A stretch of 64,000 bases of DNA, from assembly GCA_022711765.1 (NCBI GenBank), contig JAKLEB010000001.1, forward strand, positions 65,186-129,185, in the 5' to 3' direction. Each line of letters opens with the position of its first letter. Position 1 is the first letter of the stretch. Made by a program: the position numbers and the translations under genes. Shown here in pieces: positions 35,360 through 45,846 of the stretch. The notes under the pieces were generated by a model. It searched no databases and was not told the DNA's origin. It saw nothing but the letters and a program-made list of their open reading frames with translations. This DNA is from Candidatus Krumholzibacteriota bacterium. Its GTDB lineage: Bacteria > Krumholzibacteriota > Krumholzibacteriia > LZORAL124-64-63.

Positions 35360-36927
35360 TCGGAGTCCAGACCGGGGCCGGACTCGCCGGCCACGCCGAT
35401 TTCGGCGCGCTGTTCCGCGACTGGCTGGTCGGCCGGCCGGAGCTGGGCGCGGCGACCGCCGAGCTGGAGGAGTTCTTCGCGGGCGCGGAGGTCGGGTCCG
35501 CCGCGGGCGCCGCCTGGGCCTCGGCCGCCTGGCGCGAGGCGTGGCTGGCGAGCCTGCTGCCGGACCTGCCGGATGACGCGGCGCGCGACCAGGCGCGACG
35601 CGCCGTGCGGCGCCTCGGCGATGGCCGGGCCCAGGTCGTGATCACGGGCCAGCAGCCGGGTTTCCTCGGCGGTCCGCTCTACACGCTCTACAAGATCGCC
35701 GCCGCCGTGGTCCTCGCGGAGCTGCGCACGGCGGCCGGCCATGCGACCGTGCCGGTGTTCTGGTCGGGCGACGACGACGACGACTACCGCGAGGCGCTCC
35801 AGCCGGTCGCCTGGGATCCGGGCCGGGCAATCCTGGTCCGTCACGCGGACCATGGCCGGCGCGGCCTGCCGACCGACCGCATGGTCGGCGAGCTGCCCGC
35901 GGCCGAAGTCGCCCTGGGCGAGGCCGCCTGGCTCGACGAGATCGCCGGTCACGGCGAACTCGCGCGCGATCTCGCCGCGCGATACCGGGAGGCGGTCGCT
36001 GCGGGCGAATCCTGGTCGCGGCTGCAGCGCCGCGCCATGTTGCGGATCTTCGCCGGCCACGGCCTGCTCGTCGTCCACGGCAACGACGCGCGCCTGCACG
36101 AGGCCGCGGCGCCCTTCTACCAGCGCCTCTGGGACGATCGCGCGCGCCTGCGCGACCTCGCGCGGAGCGGTGGCCGGCAGCTGGCGGCGGCCGGGTACCC
36201 GACCGCCGTGAGCGAGCCCAGCATCCAGCGCTTCCTGCACCTCGGGCGGGCCGGCCGCCGCCAGCCGCTCGCCGCGGACCACGCGGGCCAGATGCCGGGC
36301 GCCGCGGAGCTGCGGCCGGGAGTCGTCGCGCGGTCGCTGGTCCAGGACTGGCTCTTCCGGCCGGCCGGCGTGGTCGTGGGCCCCGGCGAGGTCGCCTACC
36401 TCAAGCAGCTCGCGCCGATCTACGCCGCCTTCGAGTTGCCGCGGGCGCCGCTGTTGCCCCGCCTCTTCGCACAGCTCGGGCCGGCGGGGCACGGCGCCTT
36501 CCGCACCTGGGCGCTCGGCGTCGCGGATCGCGCGCCGATCACGGCGGTGGACGACCTCCGCCTGGCGGCCCAGCGGGCGGCCGCGGTGTCGCGGGTCGAG
36601 GTCCTGGCGGCGTTGCGCGGCGAGGGTGGCGTCGACGCGGCGCGCGCCGAGGCGCTCGCGGAGCAGGTGCTGCGCCGATGGACCCGGCATTTCGCGGGGA
36701 TCCTCCAGCGCGAGCAGCAGCGCCGGCATGAAGACCCGGGCGCCGGTCAACCGGCCTGGCTGCGGCCCGAGGGGCGGCGGCAGGAGCGGTCCCTCGCCGC
36801 GTTCGCCGCGGCGGCCCTGTGGGGCGACGCGTTCATCGAGGCCCTCGCCCACGCGGGCCGGCGCCACTTCGACGCCGGCCTCGACGGCGACTGGCGCGAG
36901 TTCCTGCTGACCGTTCCCGAACCTTGA
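35341..36927 (+). CDS. bshC: Bacillithiol synthase BshC (cysteine-adding)
   Basis: BshC joins cysteine to glucosaminyl-malate in the last step of bacillithiol synthesis. The 528-residue protein carries the family signature VITGQQPGFLGGPLYTLYKIAAA near 100-120, VPVFWSG near 138, and later SEPSIQRFLH and a long C-terminal coiled-coil-like region. The block after FWSG reads D-D-D-D-D-Y, where characterised BshC has an EDHD-type sequence, so a conserved His appears to be missing. ATG at 35341 follows GGAG and lies inside the methyltransferase gene. Confidence 0.88.
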   Translation: MRGDLVIGVQTGAGLAGHADFGALFRDWLVGRPELGAATAELEEFFAGAEVGSAAGAAWASAAWREAWLASLLPDLPDDAARDQARRAVRRLGDGRAQVVITGQQPGFLGGPLYTLYKIAAAVVLAELRTAAGHATVPVFWSGDDDDDYREALQPVAWDPGRAILVRHADHGRRGLPTDRMVGELPAAEVALGEAAWLDEIAGHGELARDLAARYREAVAAGESWSRLQRRAMLRIFAGHGLLVVHGNDARLHEAAAPFYQRLWDDRARLRDLARSGGRQLAAAGYPTAVSEPSIQRFLHLGRAGRRQPLAADHAGQMPGAAELRPGVVARSLVQDWLFRPAGVVVGPGEVAYLKQLAPIYAAFELPRAPLLPRLFAQLGPAGHGAFRTWALGVADRAPITAVDDLRLAAQRAAAVSRVEVLAALRGEGGVDAARAEALAEQVLRRWTRHFAGILQREQQRRHEDPGAGQPAWLRPEGRRQERSLAAFAAAALWGDAFIEALAHAGRRHFDAGLDGDWREFLLTVPEP

Positions 36928-36944
36928 GCCCGAACGAGGCGGTC

Positions 36945-37703
36945 ATGAACGAATCGGGTTGCGATCTGCTCTGCCTCTGCCCGCACAGCGACGACGCCGA
37001 GATCGCGCTCGGCGGCACCCTGCGGCTGCTCGCCGACCGCGGCCGGCGGGTCTGGGTGGCCGACCTGACGCGCGGCGAACTCGCATCCAACGCGGATCCT
37101 GCCGAACGCTGGCGCGAGGCCGCGGCGGCGAGCGCGGTACTCGGCCTCGCCGGCCGCGTGCAGCTCGCCTTGCCGGACGGATTCCTCGAGCCGGCCGACC
37201 GGACGCAGATCGCGGCCGTGGTCTGGCTGATCCGCCAACTCCGTCCCCGCTGGCTGGTGACCGCGCCGGAGGCCCGGCGCCACCCCGACCACCTGGCGAC
37301 GCCCGCCCTGGCGCGGCGAGCCGCGTTCCTCGCGCGGCTGCGGGCGCTCACGCCCGCGGTGCCCGAGGCGCGCTGGTGGCCGGGTCCGCGATCGAGCGAG
37401 GCGGCCGCGACCTGGCGCGTCGAGACGGTCGGCGAGACCTGCCCCGAGGGGACCGAGCCCAGCCTCATCGTCGACGTGTCGGCGACCTGGGAGGCCAAGC
37501 GCGAGGCGCTCGCCTGCTACGCGAGCCAGTTCCAGCGGGATCCCCTGCGGCAGCCGACCGACATCAACGACCCCGACTTCCTCGCGCGGATCGACGCGCG
37601 GGGACGCGCGTGGGGACGTCGCGCCGGCGTGGCCTGGGGCGAGGCGCTGCGCCTCGACGGTGTCCCGGTCGTCGCCGACCTCCCGCCGGAGCGCTGGGCG
37701 TGA
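36945..37703 (+). CDS. bshB1: Bacillithiol biosynthesis deacetylase BshB1 type
   Basis: BshB removes acetyl from GlcNAc-malate. The 252-residue LmbE-like zinc hydrolase has the N-terminal metal motif CPHSDDAEIALGGTL (family PHPDDAExxxGGT; a Ser replaces Pro), TRGELASN, and the third zinc-ligand motif RRHPDHLAT near 106. The rest matches BshB1 in length, including CYASQF near 190. The ATG at 36945 follows GAGG. It overlaps bshA by GTGA. Confidence 0.93.
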   Translation: MNESGCDLLCLCPHSDDAEIALGGTLRLLADRGRRVWVADLTRGELASNADPAERWREAAAASAVLGLAGRVQLALPDGFLEPADRTQIAAVVWLIRQLRPRWLVTAPEARRHPDHLATPALARRAAFLARLRALTPAVPEARWWPGPRSSEAAATWRVETVGETCPEGTEPSLIVDVSATWEAKREALACYASQFQRDPLRQPTDINDPDFLARIDARGRAWGRRAGVAWGEALRLDGVPVVADLPPERWA

Positions 37704-38869
37704 AGCGGCTGCCGGCGATCGGCATCACCTGCTATCCGAGCCAGGGCGGCAGCGGGATCGTCGCCACCGAGCTCGGCCTGAACCTCGCGCGCAGCGGTTA
37801 CGCCGTCCACTTCATCTGCGCCAGCCTGCCGCTGCGCTTGCGGCAGTACCAGAAGAACGTCTTCTACCACGAGGTCGAGGTCGCCGACTATCCCGTCTTC
37901 CAGTACCCGCCGTATACGCTGAGCCTGGCGACGGCCATGGCCGAGACGGCGCAGAAGCACGCGCTGGACATCCTGCACGTTCACTACGCCATCCCGCACG
38001 CCGCGAGCGGCTATCTCGCCCGCCAGATGGTCGGCGGCGATCGCCTGAAACTGATCACGACGCTGCATGGTACGGACATCACGCTCGTCGGGCAGGAGCC
38101 GGCGTTCTTCCCGATCACCCGCTTCCTGATCGAGCAGTCGGACGCCGTCACGGCCGTCAGCGGATTCCTGGCGCGCGAGACGCGGAAGGTCTTCGGCGTC
38201 GACCGATCGATCGAGGTGATCCCCAACTTCGTCGATACCCGCCGCTTCCGGCCCGTGGAACGCTCCCACGCGCGCCGGCGGTTCGCGGCGGACGGCGAGG
38301 CGCTGATCATCCACGCGTCGAACTTCCGGCCGGTCAAGAACCTGCCCGCGGTCCTCGAGGTCTTCGCGCGCGTCGCCGCCCGCCGGCCCGCGAGGCTGCT
38401 GCTCTTGGGGGATGGGCCGCAGCGCGAGCCGGCGCTCGCTCAGGCGCGCGCGCTCGGCGTGGCCGAGCGCGTGGCGGCGCCGGGGCTGGTCGAGGACCTG
38501 GACGCGCTCCTGCCCCTGGGCGACCTGCTCCTTCTGCCGTCCCACCACGAGAGCTTCGGACTGGTGGCGCTGGAGGCGATGTCCTGCGGCGTCCCGGTCA
38601 TCGCCACCAGCCGCGGCGGGACGGACGAGTTCATCGACGACGGGGTCAACGGCTACCTGCGCGATCCCGACGATGTCGCCGGCATGGCCGAGGTCGCCCT
38701 GCTGGTGCTCGGCGACCCGGCCCTGCACCGCCACCTCGCGGAGGAGGCGCGGCGCGACGCGGTCGCCTCGTTCGGCGCCAGGTGTGTCCTCCAGCGGTAT
38801 GTCGAGCTCTACGACCGCGTCCTGGGCGGTGGCGGCGGGCCCGCCGGGCCGGCCGGTCCCGCCAGTTGA
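37700..38869 (+). CDS. bshA: N-acetyl-alpha-D-glucosaminyl-L-malate synthase
   Basis: BshA is a GT4 glycosyltransferase that couples UDP-GlcNAc to L-malate, the first step of bacillithiol synthesis. The 389-residue protein shows the BshA N-terminus IGITCYPSQGGSGIVATELG, HVHYAIPHAAS, TTLHGTDITLVG, IPNFVDTRRF, and the donor-site SHHESFGLVALEAMSCGVPVIA with the EX7E glutamates. GTG at 37700 overlaps bshB1. With bshC and bshB1 this gives a complete bacillithiol pathway in one operon. Confidence 0.95.
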   Translation: MKRLPAIGITCYPSQGGSGIVATELGLNLARSGYAVHFICASLPLRLRQYQKNVFYHEVEVADYPVFQYPPYTLSLATAMAETAQKHALDILHVHYAIPHAASGYLARQMVGGDRLKLITTLHGTDITLVGQEPAFFPITRFLIEQSDAVTAVSGFLARETRKVFGVDRSIEVIPNFVDTRRFRPVERSHARRRFAADGEALIIHASNFRPVKNLPAVLEVFARVAARRPARLLLLGDGPQREPALAQARALGVAERVAAPGLVEDLDALLPLGDLLLLPSHHESFGLVALEAMSCGVPVIATSRGGTDEFIDDGVNGYLRDPDDVAGMAEVALLVLGDPALHRHLAEEARRDAVASFGARCVLQRYVELYDRVLGGGGGPAGPAGPAS

Positions 38870-38896
38870 CACCCGGCCGCGGCGGCCGCACATTAT
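38866..38896 (+). promoter_or_regulatory. Candidate promoter for the Minf_1886-family gene
   Basis: TTGACA (38866-38871) overlaps the bshA stop; CACATT (38889-38894, 17-base spacer) or CATTAT (38891-38896, 19-base spacer) could serve as the -10 box. The spacer contains a GC palindrome. Confidence 0.5.
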
Positions 38897-38967
38897 TGGG
38901 AGAGACACCGCGGTTGACGTGGCCGCAGCCGACCGGCGACCGGGGCCCCCGGGGAGAGGGGAGCGCG

Positions 38968-39345
38968 ATGGCCGAACCCCGAGACTTCCTGAAGGAGATC
39001 GAGAGCATCGCCGAGGCCCACGGCTCGTTCCGCCCGGAGGCCTATCTGTTCGTGCTCGAAGCGGTGGAGAAAGCCATGGCGGACAGCGGCCGGCAGGGTC
39101 ACATCTCGGGCGAGGTGCTGCTGGAGTGCATCAAGCAACTCGGCCGGGACCGTTACGGCGTGATGGCGACCGATGTCTTCGCCGCCTGGGGCGTACGCAG
39201 CACGCTCGACTTCGGCCGTTGCGTCTTCCACCTGGTCGACGGTGGGCTGCTGAGCAAGCGCGACGAGGATTCGCTGCGCGATTTCATCGACAAGTACGAT
39301 TTCCGCCAGGTGTTCGAGGGCGACTACTTCCTCGGGCGCGCGTGA
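38968..39345 (+). CDS. Minf_1886-family conserved protein
   Basis: This 125-residue protein belongs to a small conserved family of unknown function named after Minf_1886. The recognisable features are FRPEAYLFVLEAVEKAM, GHISGEVLLECIKQLG, YGVMATDVFAAWGVRSTLDFG, and FHLVDGGLLSKRDEDSLRDF, ending with YDFRQVFEGDYFL. It looks all-alpha and soluble. ATG at 38968 follows GGAGAGGGGAG. It has its own promoter and stands between the bacillithiol and Tol-Pal operons. No function is claimed. Confidence 0.85.
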   Translation: MAEPRDFLKEIESIAEAHGSFRPEAYLFVLEAVEKAMADSGRQGHISGEVLLECIKQLGRDRYGVMATDVFAAWGVRSTLDFGRCVFHLVDGGLLSKRDEDSLRDFIDKYDFRQVFEGDYFLGRA

Positions 39346-39507
39346 TCCAGGGAACCATTCGCCGGCGACGATCGTTCGCCTGTTCGTGCACCTCGTGACC
39401 CGGTTTCGACCGGATCGAGCGCCGGGCCAGGGAAGGCCCATCGCGGGAGCGGCGCACCGGACCTGCCGCCTACGCCGCGCTGCACCTCGGCGCCAAGGAG
39501 TCCTGAC

Positions 39508-40227
39508 ATGCCCGTCGCTTGCCTTCCCCTGACCTTCGGATCCGCCGACCTGATCGGCCTCACGCTCGAGATGACCTTCATGGGCAAGGCCATCCTGCTG
39601 ATCTTGCTGATCCTCTCCGTCGTCTCCTGGGCGGTGATGGTCGAGAAGGCGCGAGTGCTGGTCCGCATCCGCGGCGGTCATCGCCAGTTCTGGCAGCGTC
39701 TTGACGACTGGGCGGATGGACGCGGCGGCGACCTGCGCGCCTGGTGCGAGGCGCGACCCGATCTGCCGCTCGCGAACCAGTTCGTGGAGACGCTGGGTCT
39801 CGAGGATGCGCCGTCGGTCCGGCGGGCGAGCGAGCGGGTGGCCTACCTCGAGATCGAACGGCTCGAGCGCTACCTCATGATCCTGTCCACGACCGTGACC
39901 ATCGCGCCGTTCCTGGGCCTGCTCGGCACGGTCTGGGGGATCATGACCGCGTTCTGGGACATGTCGTCCTTGCAGAGCGCCGGCTTGACCGTCGTCGCGC
40001 CCGGCATCGCCGAGGCCCTCGTGACCACGATCGCCGGCCTGGCGGCGGCGATCCCGGCCGTGGTCTTCTACAACTCGCTCGTGCGCAAGATCGACCTCCT
40101 GGCCAATGAGATGGAGCGCCTGCGGACCGTCCTCGAGGAACGGGCGGGCGGCGGCCGGGGCGAGGTGTATCCCGGCGCTCGTGACGTCGCCAACCGTCCG
40201 GATTGGCACGAGAAGGAGCGCATCTGA
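39508..40227 (+). CDS. tolQ: TolQ/ExbB-type proton channel subunit
   Basis: TolQ with TolR forms the inner-membrane proton motor that energises the Tol-Pal system for outer-membrane constriction. The 239-residue protein has a first helix at about 25-45 (MGKAILLILLILSVVSWAVMVE), a cytoplasmic domain, and two helices in the MotA/TolQ/ExbB domain (TVTIAPFLGLLGTVWGIM near 131-148, and VAPGIAEALVTTIAGLAAAIPAV near 170-192). ATG at 39508 follows CAAGGAG. The downstream tolR-tolA-tolB-pal-cpoB order fixes it as TolQ rather than ExbB. Confidence 0.93.
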   Translation: MPVACLPLTFGSADLIGLTLEMTFMGKAILLILLILSVVSWAVMVEKARVLVRIRGGHRQFWQRLDDWADGRGGDLRAWCEARPDLPLANQFVETLGLEDAPSVRRASERVAYLEIERLERYLMILSTTVTIAPFLGLLGTVWGIMTAFWDMSSLQSAGLTVVAPGIAEALVTTIAGLAAAIPAVVFYNSLVRKIDLLANEMERLRTVLEERAGGGRGEVYPGARDVANRPDWHEKERI

Positions 40228-40625
40228 TGCGGCGCAAGTCCTCGTTCACGAGTCTGTCCGCCATCAACATCACGTCGCTCGTGGACGTGATGATGTGTCT
40301 TCTGATCATCTTCATGATGACGGCGCCGTACATCCAGGGCGGTGTCGACGTGAACCTGCCGGAAGCGGACACCCGGACCCAGGTCGTGCGGGAAGGACCG
40401 ACGATCAGCATCACCGAGAACCGGCAGCTCTATTTCAAGGAAGATCCGGTCACGATGGACGAGATGACCATGCGGCTCGCACCGTTCCTTCCCGACAAGG
40501 ACACCGTTCCGATCTACCTGCGGGCCGACGAGGAGATCCCCTACGGATTCGTGCTGAAGGTCATGGCTGCCGTCGAGAAGGCGGGGTTCGTCAACCTCTC
40601 GCTCGTAGCCGAACCGGAGCGTTGA
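40227..40625 (+). CDS. tolR: TolR/ExbD-type motor subunit
   Basis: TolR is the partner of TolQ. The 132-residue protein has a single transmembrane helix near 17-38 with the essential aspartate in NITSLVDVMMCLLIIFMM, then a periplasmic domain (DVNLPEADTRTQ...IPIYLRADEEIPYG region). Its ATG shares a base with the TolQ stop (TGATG) and AAGGAG lies ten bases upstream. An alternative start eight codons upstream is less likely. Confidence 0.94.
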   Translation: MRRKSSFTSLSAINITSLVDVMMCLLIIFMMTAPYIQGGVDVNLPEADTRTQVVREGPTISITENRQLYFKEDPVTMDEMTMRLAPFLPDKDTVPIYLRADEEIPYGFVLKVMAAVEKAGFVNLSLVAEPER

Positions 40626-40634
40626 GCGGACATC

Positions 40635-41354
40635 ATGTCGCGCGGTCTGCCGTATAGCCTGCTGCTGCACCTGGTGGTCCTCGGTTGCGTCGTCGCCTGG
40701 GGCGGATACGTACCGCAGGCGCCGGTTCACGCGGACCAGTTCTTCCGCGTGCAGCTCGCGCACCCGCCGGGCGGGCAGGGGCCGGGCGCTCGACCGGCGG
40801 CGCCGCCGGCAGCCGAGCCCGAGCCCGAGCCGGTGGAGACGACGACGGTACCGGAACCGGATGACGTGGTCCCGGACCTCCCGCCCAAGGAGGTCCCCAA
40901 GGAGCGCGAGAAGAAGGACGAGCCGAAACCGCAGCCGAAGCAGCCGCCCGCCGGGGGCTCGCCGCAAGAAGGCAAGCCGGCGGGCGGCTCGCCGGCCGGC
41001 GGCGGCGGCGGCGCGGGATCCGGGATCGGAGGCGGCCAGGGCGTGTCCGGCACCGACGTCGCCTTCCCGTTCGCCTGGTATCTCGATCACGTCGAGGGGA
41101 TCATCGCGCGGCAATGGAATCCGCGGCAGCTCGGTTTCCGCGAGGGGTCGGCGCGCAGCTGCGTCGTCCACTTCATGATCGACCGCGCCGGGCAGGTCTC
41201 GCAGGTGGCCGTGGTGCAGAGTAGCGGGGTCTCGCTGTTCGATCGCGAGGCGGTGCGCGCGGTCCGGGCGGCCCGATTGACGGGACTGCCTCCCAAGTTT
41301 CCCTACCGCGCGCTGGGAGTCACCTTCGTCTTCACCCTCGAATCCGGGGTCTAG
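40635..41354 (+). CDS. tolA: TolA-like TonB-family energy transducer
   Basis: This protein should span the periplasm between TolQR and Pal/TolB. The 239-residue product has an N-terminal membrane anchor (LPYSLLLHLVVLGCVVAWG, about 5-24), a Pro/Glu/Lys-rich then Gly-rich spacer (about 50-140) and a C-terminal TonB/TolA domain (WYLDHVEGIIARQWNPRQLG through VTFVFTLESGV) with the RAVRAARLTGLPP strand-turn typical of TonB_C. Position in the tol cluster supports TolA. Its spacer is short compared with E. coli TolA. Confidence 0.87.
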   Translation: MSRGLPYSLLLHLVVLGCVVAWGGYVPQAPVHADQFFRVQLAHPPGGQGPGARPAAPPAAEPEPEPVETTTVPEPDDVVPDLPPKEVPKEREKKDEPKPQPKQPPAGGSPQEGKPAGGSPAGGGGGAGSGIGGGQGVSGTDVAFPFAWYLDHVEGIIARQWNPRQLGFREGSARSCVVHFMIDRAGQVSQVAVVQSSGVSLFDREAVRAVRAARLTGLPPKFPYRALGVTFVFTLESGV

Positions 41355-41359
41355 AAGCC

Positions 41360-42658
41360 ATGTTGCCAGTGCTTCGTCGAACCGCCTCAGTCCTGCTGGT
41401 GTGCATCCTGGCGGCCGCGGCCTTTGGCCAGAACGTGCCGGACGTGACGCTCGGCGTGACCAAGACCGCCTACGCGAAGATCGACCTCGAGGTCGGCACG
41501 CTCGACGTCCTTTCGGGCGGCCTCCCGGCGGTCGAGGCGGCGCAGCAGCTCGAATCGATCCTCCGGCAGGACCTCGCGTTCAGCGGCCTCTTCCGCGTGA
41601 ACTCGACCGAGAGCGGGCCGGCGGGAGAGGCTCGTCGCTACGAGTTCGCGATCCGCGGCAGCGTCGAGGGCCCGCTCCGCGACGCCGCCCAGACGGGAGA
41701 GTCCGAACCGACCACCGTCAGCTTCGACCTCGTCACCCATCCCGGCGGCCAGCTGATGCTCAACAAGCGCTACCGCCCGCTGCCGAGTCAACTGCGGTCC
41801 ACGGCCCATCATTTCGCGAACCAGGTCGTCGAGACGCTGACCGGCGAGCCGGGCATCGCGTTGACCCGGATCGTGTTCTCCCGCGGCTCGGGCGATCGGC
41901 GCGACCTCTGGGTCGTCGACTACGACGGCGAGGGGCTGCTGCGCCTGACCGCGAACCGCACGCTCAATCTCTGCCCAGCCTGGAAACCCGATGGTTCGGA
42001 GATCGCGTTCACGAGTTATCACGACGGGATGCAGGGGCTGTTCAGTCTGGATACGGCGACCGGCCGCGTCCGGCAGGTGATCGCCCACGAGGGTCTCAAC
42101 CTGGGCGCGAACTGGCATCCCGACGGGACGGAGATGCTGGTCTCGCTCTCGCAGAGCGGCGACCCCGAGATCTACCGCGTCTCGCCGCAGGGAAAGGTGC
42201 TGCGCCGATTGACGGCCATGCCCTCCATCGAGATCAGTCCCTCGTGGGACCCGGCCGGTCGCGACCTCGTTTTTACGAGTGACAGGACGGGATCTCCACA
42301 GTTATATGTTGTCGATGGCGACGGGGCTGGCCGGCGGCGGCTGACCTTCGAGGGCCAGTACAACGACTCGGCCGCCTGGTCGCCGAACGGTGAGAGGATC
42401 GTCTACGCCACGCGCGAGCAGACCATCACCCAACTCGTGCTGATCCGGGCCACCGGTGAGGAGCGGCGCATGCTGACCGACCAGCGGTGGCGGAACTGCG
42501 AGGACCCGAGCTGGGCGCCCGATGGACGACACGTCGTCTTCGCCTCCGACCGCAGTGGCGTCTTCAAGCTCTACGTGATGGACGTCGTCGAGGGCGACGT
42601 TCGCCAGTTGACGTTCGGCAAGGAGCCGGACATCACCCCGGCCTGGTCCCACCACTAG
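41360..42658 (+). CDS. tolB: Tol-Pal system beta-propeller protein TolB
   Basis: TolB is a periplasmic protein that binds Pal. The 432-residue product has a signal peptide (about 1-23, ending AFGQ), an N-terminal domain (DVTLGVTKTAYAKIDLEVG ... LRQDLAFSGLFRV, characteristic of TolB), and a six-bladed propeller with WD40-like repeats (SGDRRDLWVVDYDG; AWKPDGSEIAFTS; NWHPDGTEMLVS; SWDPAGRDLVFTSDRTG; AWSPNGERIVYAT; SWAPDGRHVVFASDRSG). It starts five bases after tolA. Confidence 0.95.
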   Translation: MLPVLRRTASVLLVCILAAAAFGQNVPDVTLGVTKTAYAKIDLEVGTLDVLSGGLPAVEAAQQLESILRQDLAFSGLFRVNSTESGPAGEARRYEFAIRGSVEGPLRDAAQTGESEPTTVSFDLVTHPGGQLMLNKRYRPLPSQLRSTAHHFANQVVETLTGEPGIALTRIVFSRGSGDRRDLWVVDYDGEGLLRLTANRTLNLCPAWKPDGSEIAFTSYHDGMQGLFSLDTATGRVRQVIAHEGLNLGANWHPDGTEMLVSLSQSGDPEIYRVSPQGKVLRRLTAMPSIEISPSWDPAGRDLVFTSDRTGSPQLYVVDGDGAGRRRLTFEGQYNDSAAWSPNGERIVYATREQTITQLVLIRATGEERRMLTDQRWRNCEDPSWAPDGRHVVFASDRSGVFKLYVMDVVEGDVRQLTFGKEPDITPAWSHH

Positions 42659-42690
42659 GGGCTGGCCACAGTCAAGGAGTGGAGTGCGCG

Positions 42691-43254
42691 ATGAAGGGAA
42701 CCGGAATGAACGTCCGCCAGCTGCCTGTGATCGTTGGCCTGCTCGTCGTCGCCGTCGCGCTGCTGCTCGCCGCCGGCTGCGGCGGGGACAAACCCGCGCC
42801 GGAGACCGACGCGGACACCATGGGCACCGGTCAGCCCGTGGAGACCGTTCCTGAGCCCGTGACCCCGGAAGCGCCTGCCCAGCCGGTCCCGGCGCGCGAC
42901 TATGCCGCCATGGACCCCGCCGAGTACGGCGTCGAAGACGTGTTCTTCGCGTACGACAAGTACGACCTCGACGATGTCGCGATGGCCACCCTCGCGCAGA
43001 ACGCCAGGATCTTCAACGAGCATCCCGACGTCGCCGTGCTCATCGAGGGTCACTGCGACGAGCGCGGGACGGTGGAGTACAACCTCGCGCTCGGCGAGAA
43101 ACGCGCCAAGGCCGTGCGTGACTACCTGGTCAGCCTGGGCATGGGCAGCAGTCGCGTGCGCGTGACGAGCTACGGCGAGAGCCGCCCCTTCGCGCTCGGC
43201 AGCGACGAGGCGGCCTGGGCCAAGAATCGTCGGGCGCACTTCGCCCGGCCGTAA
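42691..43254 (+). CDS. pal: Peptidoglycan-associated lipoprotein Pal
   Basis: Pal anchors the outer membrane to peptidoglycan. The 187-residue protein has a signal peptide with lipobox LLAAGC (Cys near 30), a Pro/Glu-rich linker, and an OmpA-like domain: VFFAYDKYDLDDVAMATL, VLIEGHCDERGTVEYNLALGEKRAKAVRDYL and RVTSYGESRPFALG, with the diaminopimelate-binding Asp/Arg residues typical of the fold. The last residues ARP differ from the usual EFVY. ATG at 42691 follows AAGGAG. Confidence 0.96.
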   Translation: MKGTGMNVRQLPVIVGLLVVAVALLLAAGCGGDKPAPETDADTMGTGQPVETVPEPVTPEAPAQPVPARDYAAMDPAEYGVEDVFFAYDKYDLDDVAMATLAQNARIFNEHPDVAVLIEGHCDERGTVEYNLALGEKRAKAVRDYLVSLGMGSSRVRVTSYGESRPFALGSDEAAWAKNRRAHFARP

Positions 43255-43269
43255 GCGGGGAGCCCTGGC

Positions 43270-44055
43270 ATGACTTCGGGATTCTGCCTGCGGGCCGGCG
43301 CCGCCGTCGCGGCGGTCGCCGGCCTCGGTTTCCTGGCCGCGTGCGCGCCGCAGCTCGACCGGATCGAGCTCGCGGTCCAGGACGGCCGTGACGAGGTCGC
43401 CGCGCTGCGCGCCGAGAACCGCCGCCTCGCGCAGGAGGTGACGGCGCTCGGCGAGCTGGCGCGCCTCGAATCCGAGTCCGGCGAGGAGACCGACGCCCAG
43501 CGGGCGATGAAGCTGAGCCAGGTCTCCGCTCGCCTCGACCAGCTCATCCAGAAGATGGACGACAACGCCGCCTACCTGCGGGACCTTTCCGCCCGGGTCG
43601 ACCTGCTCGCGACGCGATCGGGGATTCCGACGCTCGGCGAATACAAGCCGCCGCAGCCCCGCGATGAATCGGTGGCCGCGGAGCTGCCGGAGGAAGGCCG
43701 GTCGATCTACCAGGCCGCGCAGCTCGACCGCAGCCGGGGCAACGTCGAGCTGGCCCGCGAGGGATTCCGCGAATTCCTCGAACGCTACGCCAGCAGCGAG
43801 CTGGGCGACGACGCGAGGTACTGGCTCGGCGACCTCGCCTACGGCGAGCAGGACTGGGCGGACGCGGACGCGCAGTTCCAGCGTTTGCTCGCGGACGTCC
43901 CGGGGACGCCGTGGGCCGCGGCCGCGCTGCTCAAACGCGGCTACTGCCTGCAGGAGCTGGGGCGGCCGGACGAGGCGAAGGCCGTCTTCCGCGACCTCGT
44001 CGCGCGCTTTCCCGACACGAACGAAGCCGCCCTCGTCCGCGACCAGATCGAGTAG
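43270..44055 (+). CDS. cpoB: CpoB/YbgF-type TPR protein, predicted lipoprotein
   Basis: CpoB coordinates peptidoglycan synthesis with Tol constriction. The 261-residue protein has an N-terminal coiled-coil (about 30-110, AENRRLAQEV and SQVSARLDQLIQKMD) and C-terminal TPRs (SIYQAAQLDRSRGNVELAREGFREFLERYASSEL region; YWLGDLAYGEQDWADADAQF; RGYCLQELGRPDEAKAVF). The signal segment ends in LAAC (Cys near 25), a lipobox, whereas E. coli CpoB is soluble; lipidation would tether it to a membrane. It closes the tol cluster before a terminator. Confidence 0.9.
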   Translation: MTSGFCLRAGAAVAAVAGLGFLAACAPQLDRIELAVQDGRDEVAALRAENRRLAQEVTALGELARLESESGEETDAQRAMKLSQVSARLDQLIQKMDDNAAYLRDLSARVDLLATRSGIPTLGEYKPPQPRDESVAAELPEEGRSIYQAAQLDRSRGNVELAREGFREFLERYASSELGDDARYWLGDLAYGEQDWADADAQFQRLLADVPGTPWAAAALLKRGYCLQELGRPDEAKAVFRDLVARFPDTNEAALVRDQIE

Positions 44056-44071
44056 CCGAGCGACGGCGGGA

Positions 44072-44108
44072 GCGACCGCGGGCGCCGCGACGAGGCGCCC
44101 GCGGTCGC
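44072..44108 (+). terminator. Terminator-like hairpin after the tol operon
   Basis: A perfect 15-base-pair stem (44072-44086 with 44094-44108) and a seven-base loop lie 16 bases after the cpoB stop. No T-tract follows. Confidence 0.6.
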
Positions 44109-44205
44109 GCCTCGCGGCGGCTTGCCTTACCTTGGCAGCCTCGCTCGCGTCCCGCGCCGTGCGGCGCCGGACGACCAGGTACCCGGATTCCGCAAGGAGA
44201 CCGCC

Positions 44206-45843
<1,638 letters not shown>

Positions 45844-45846
45844 CGC

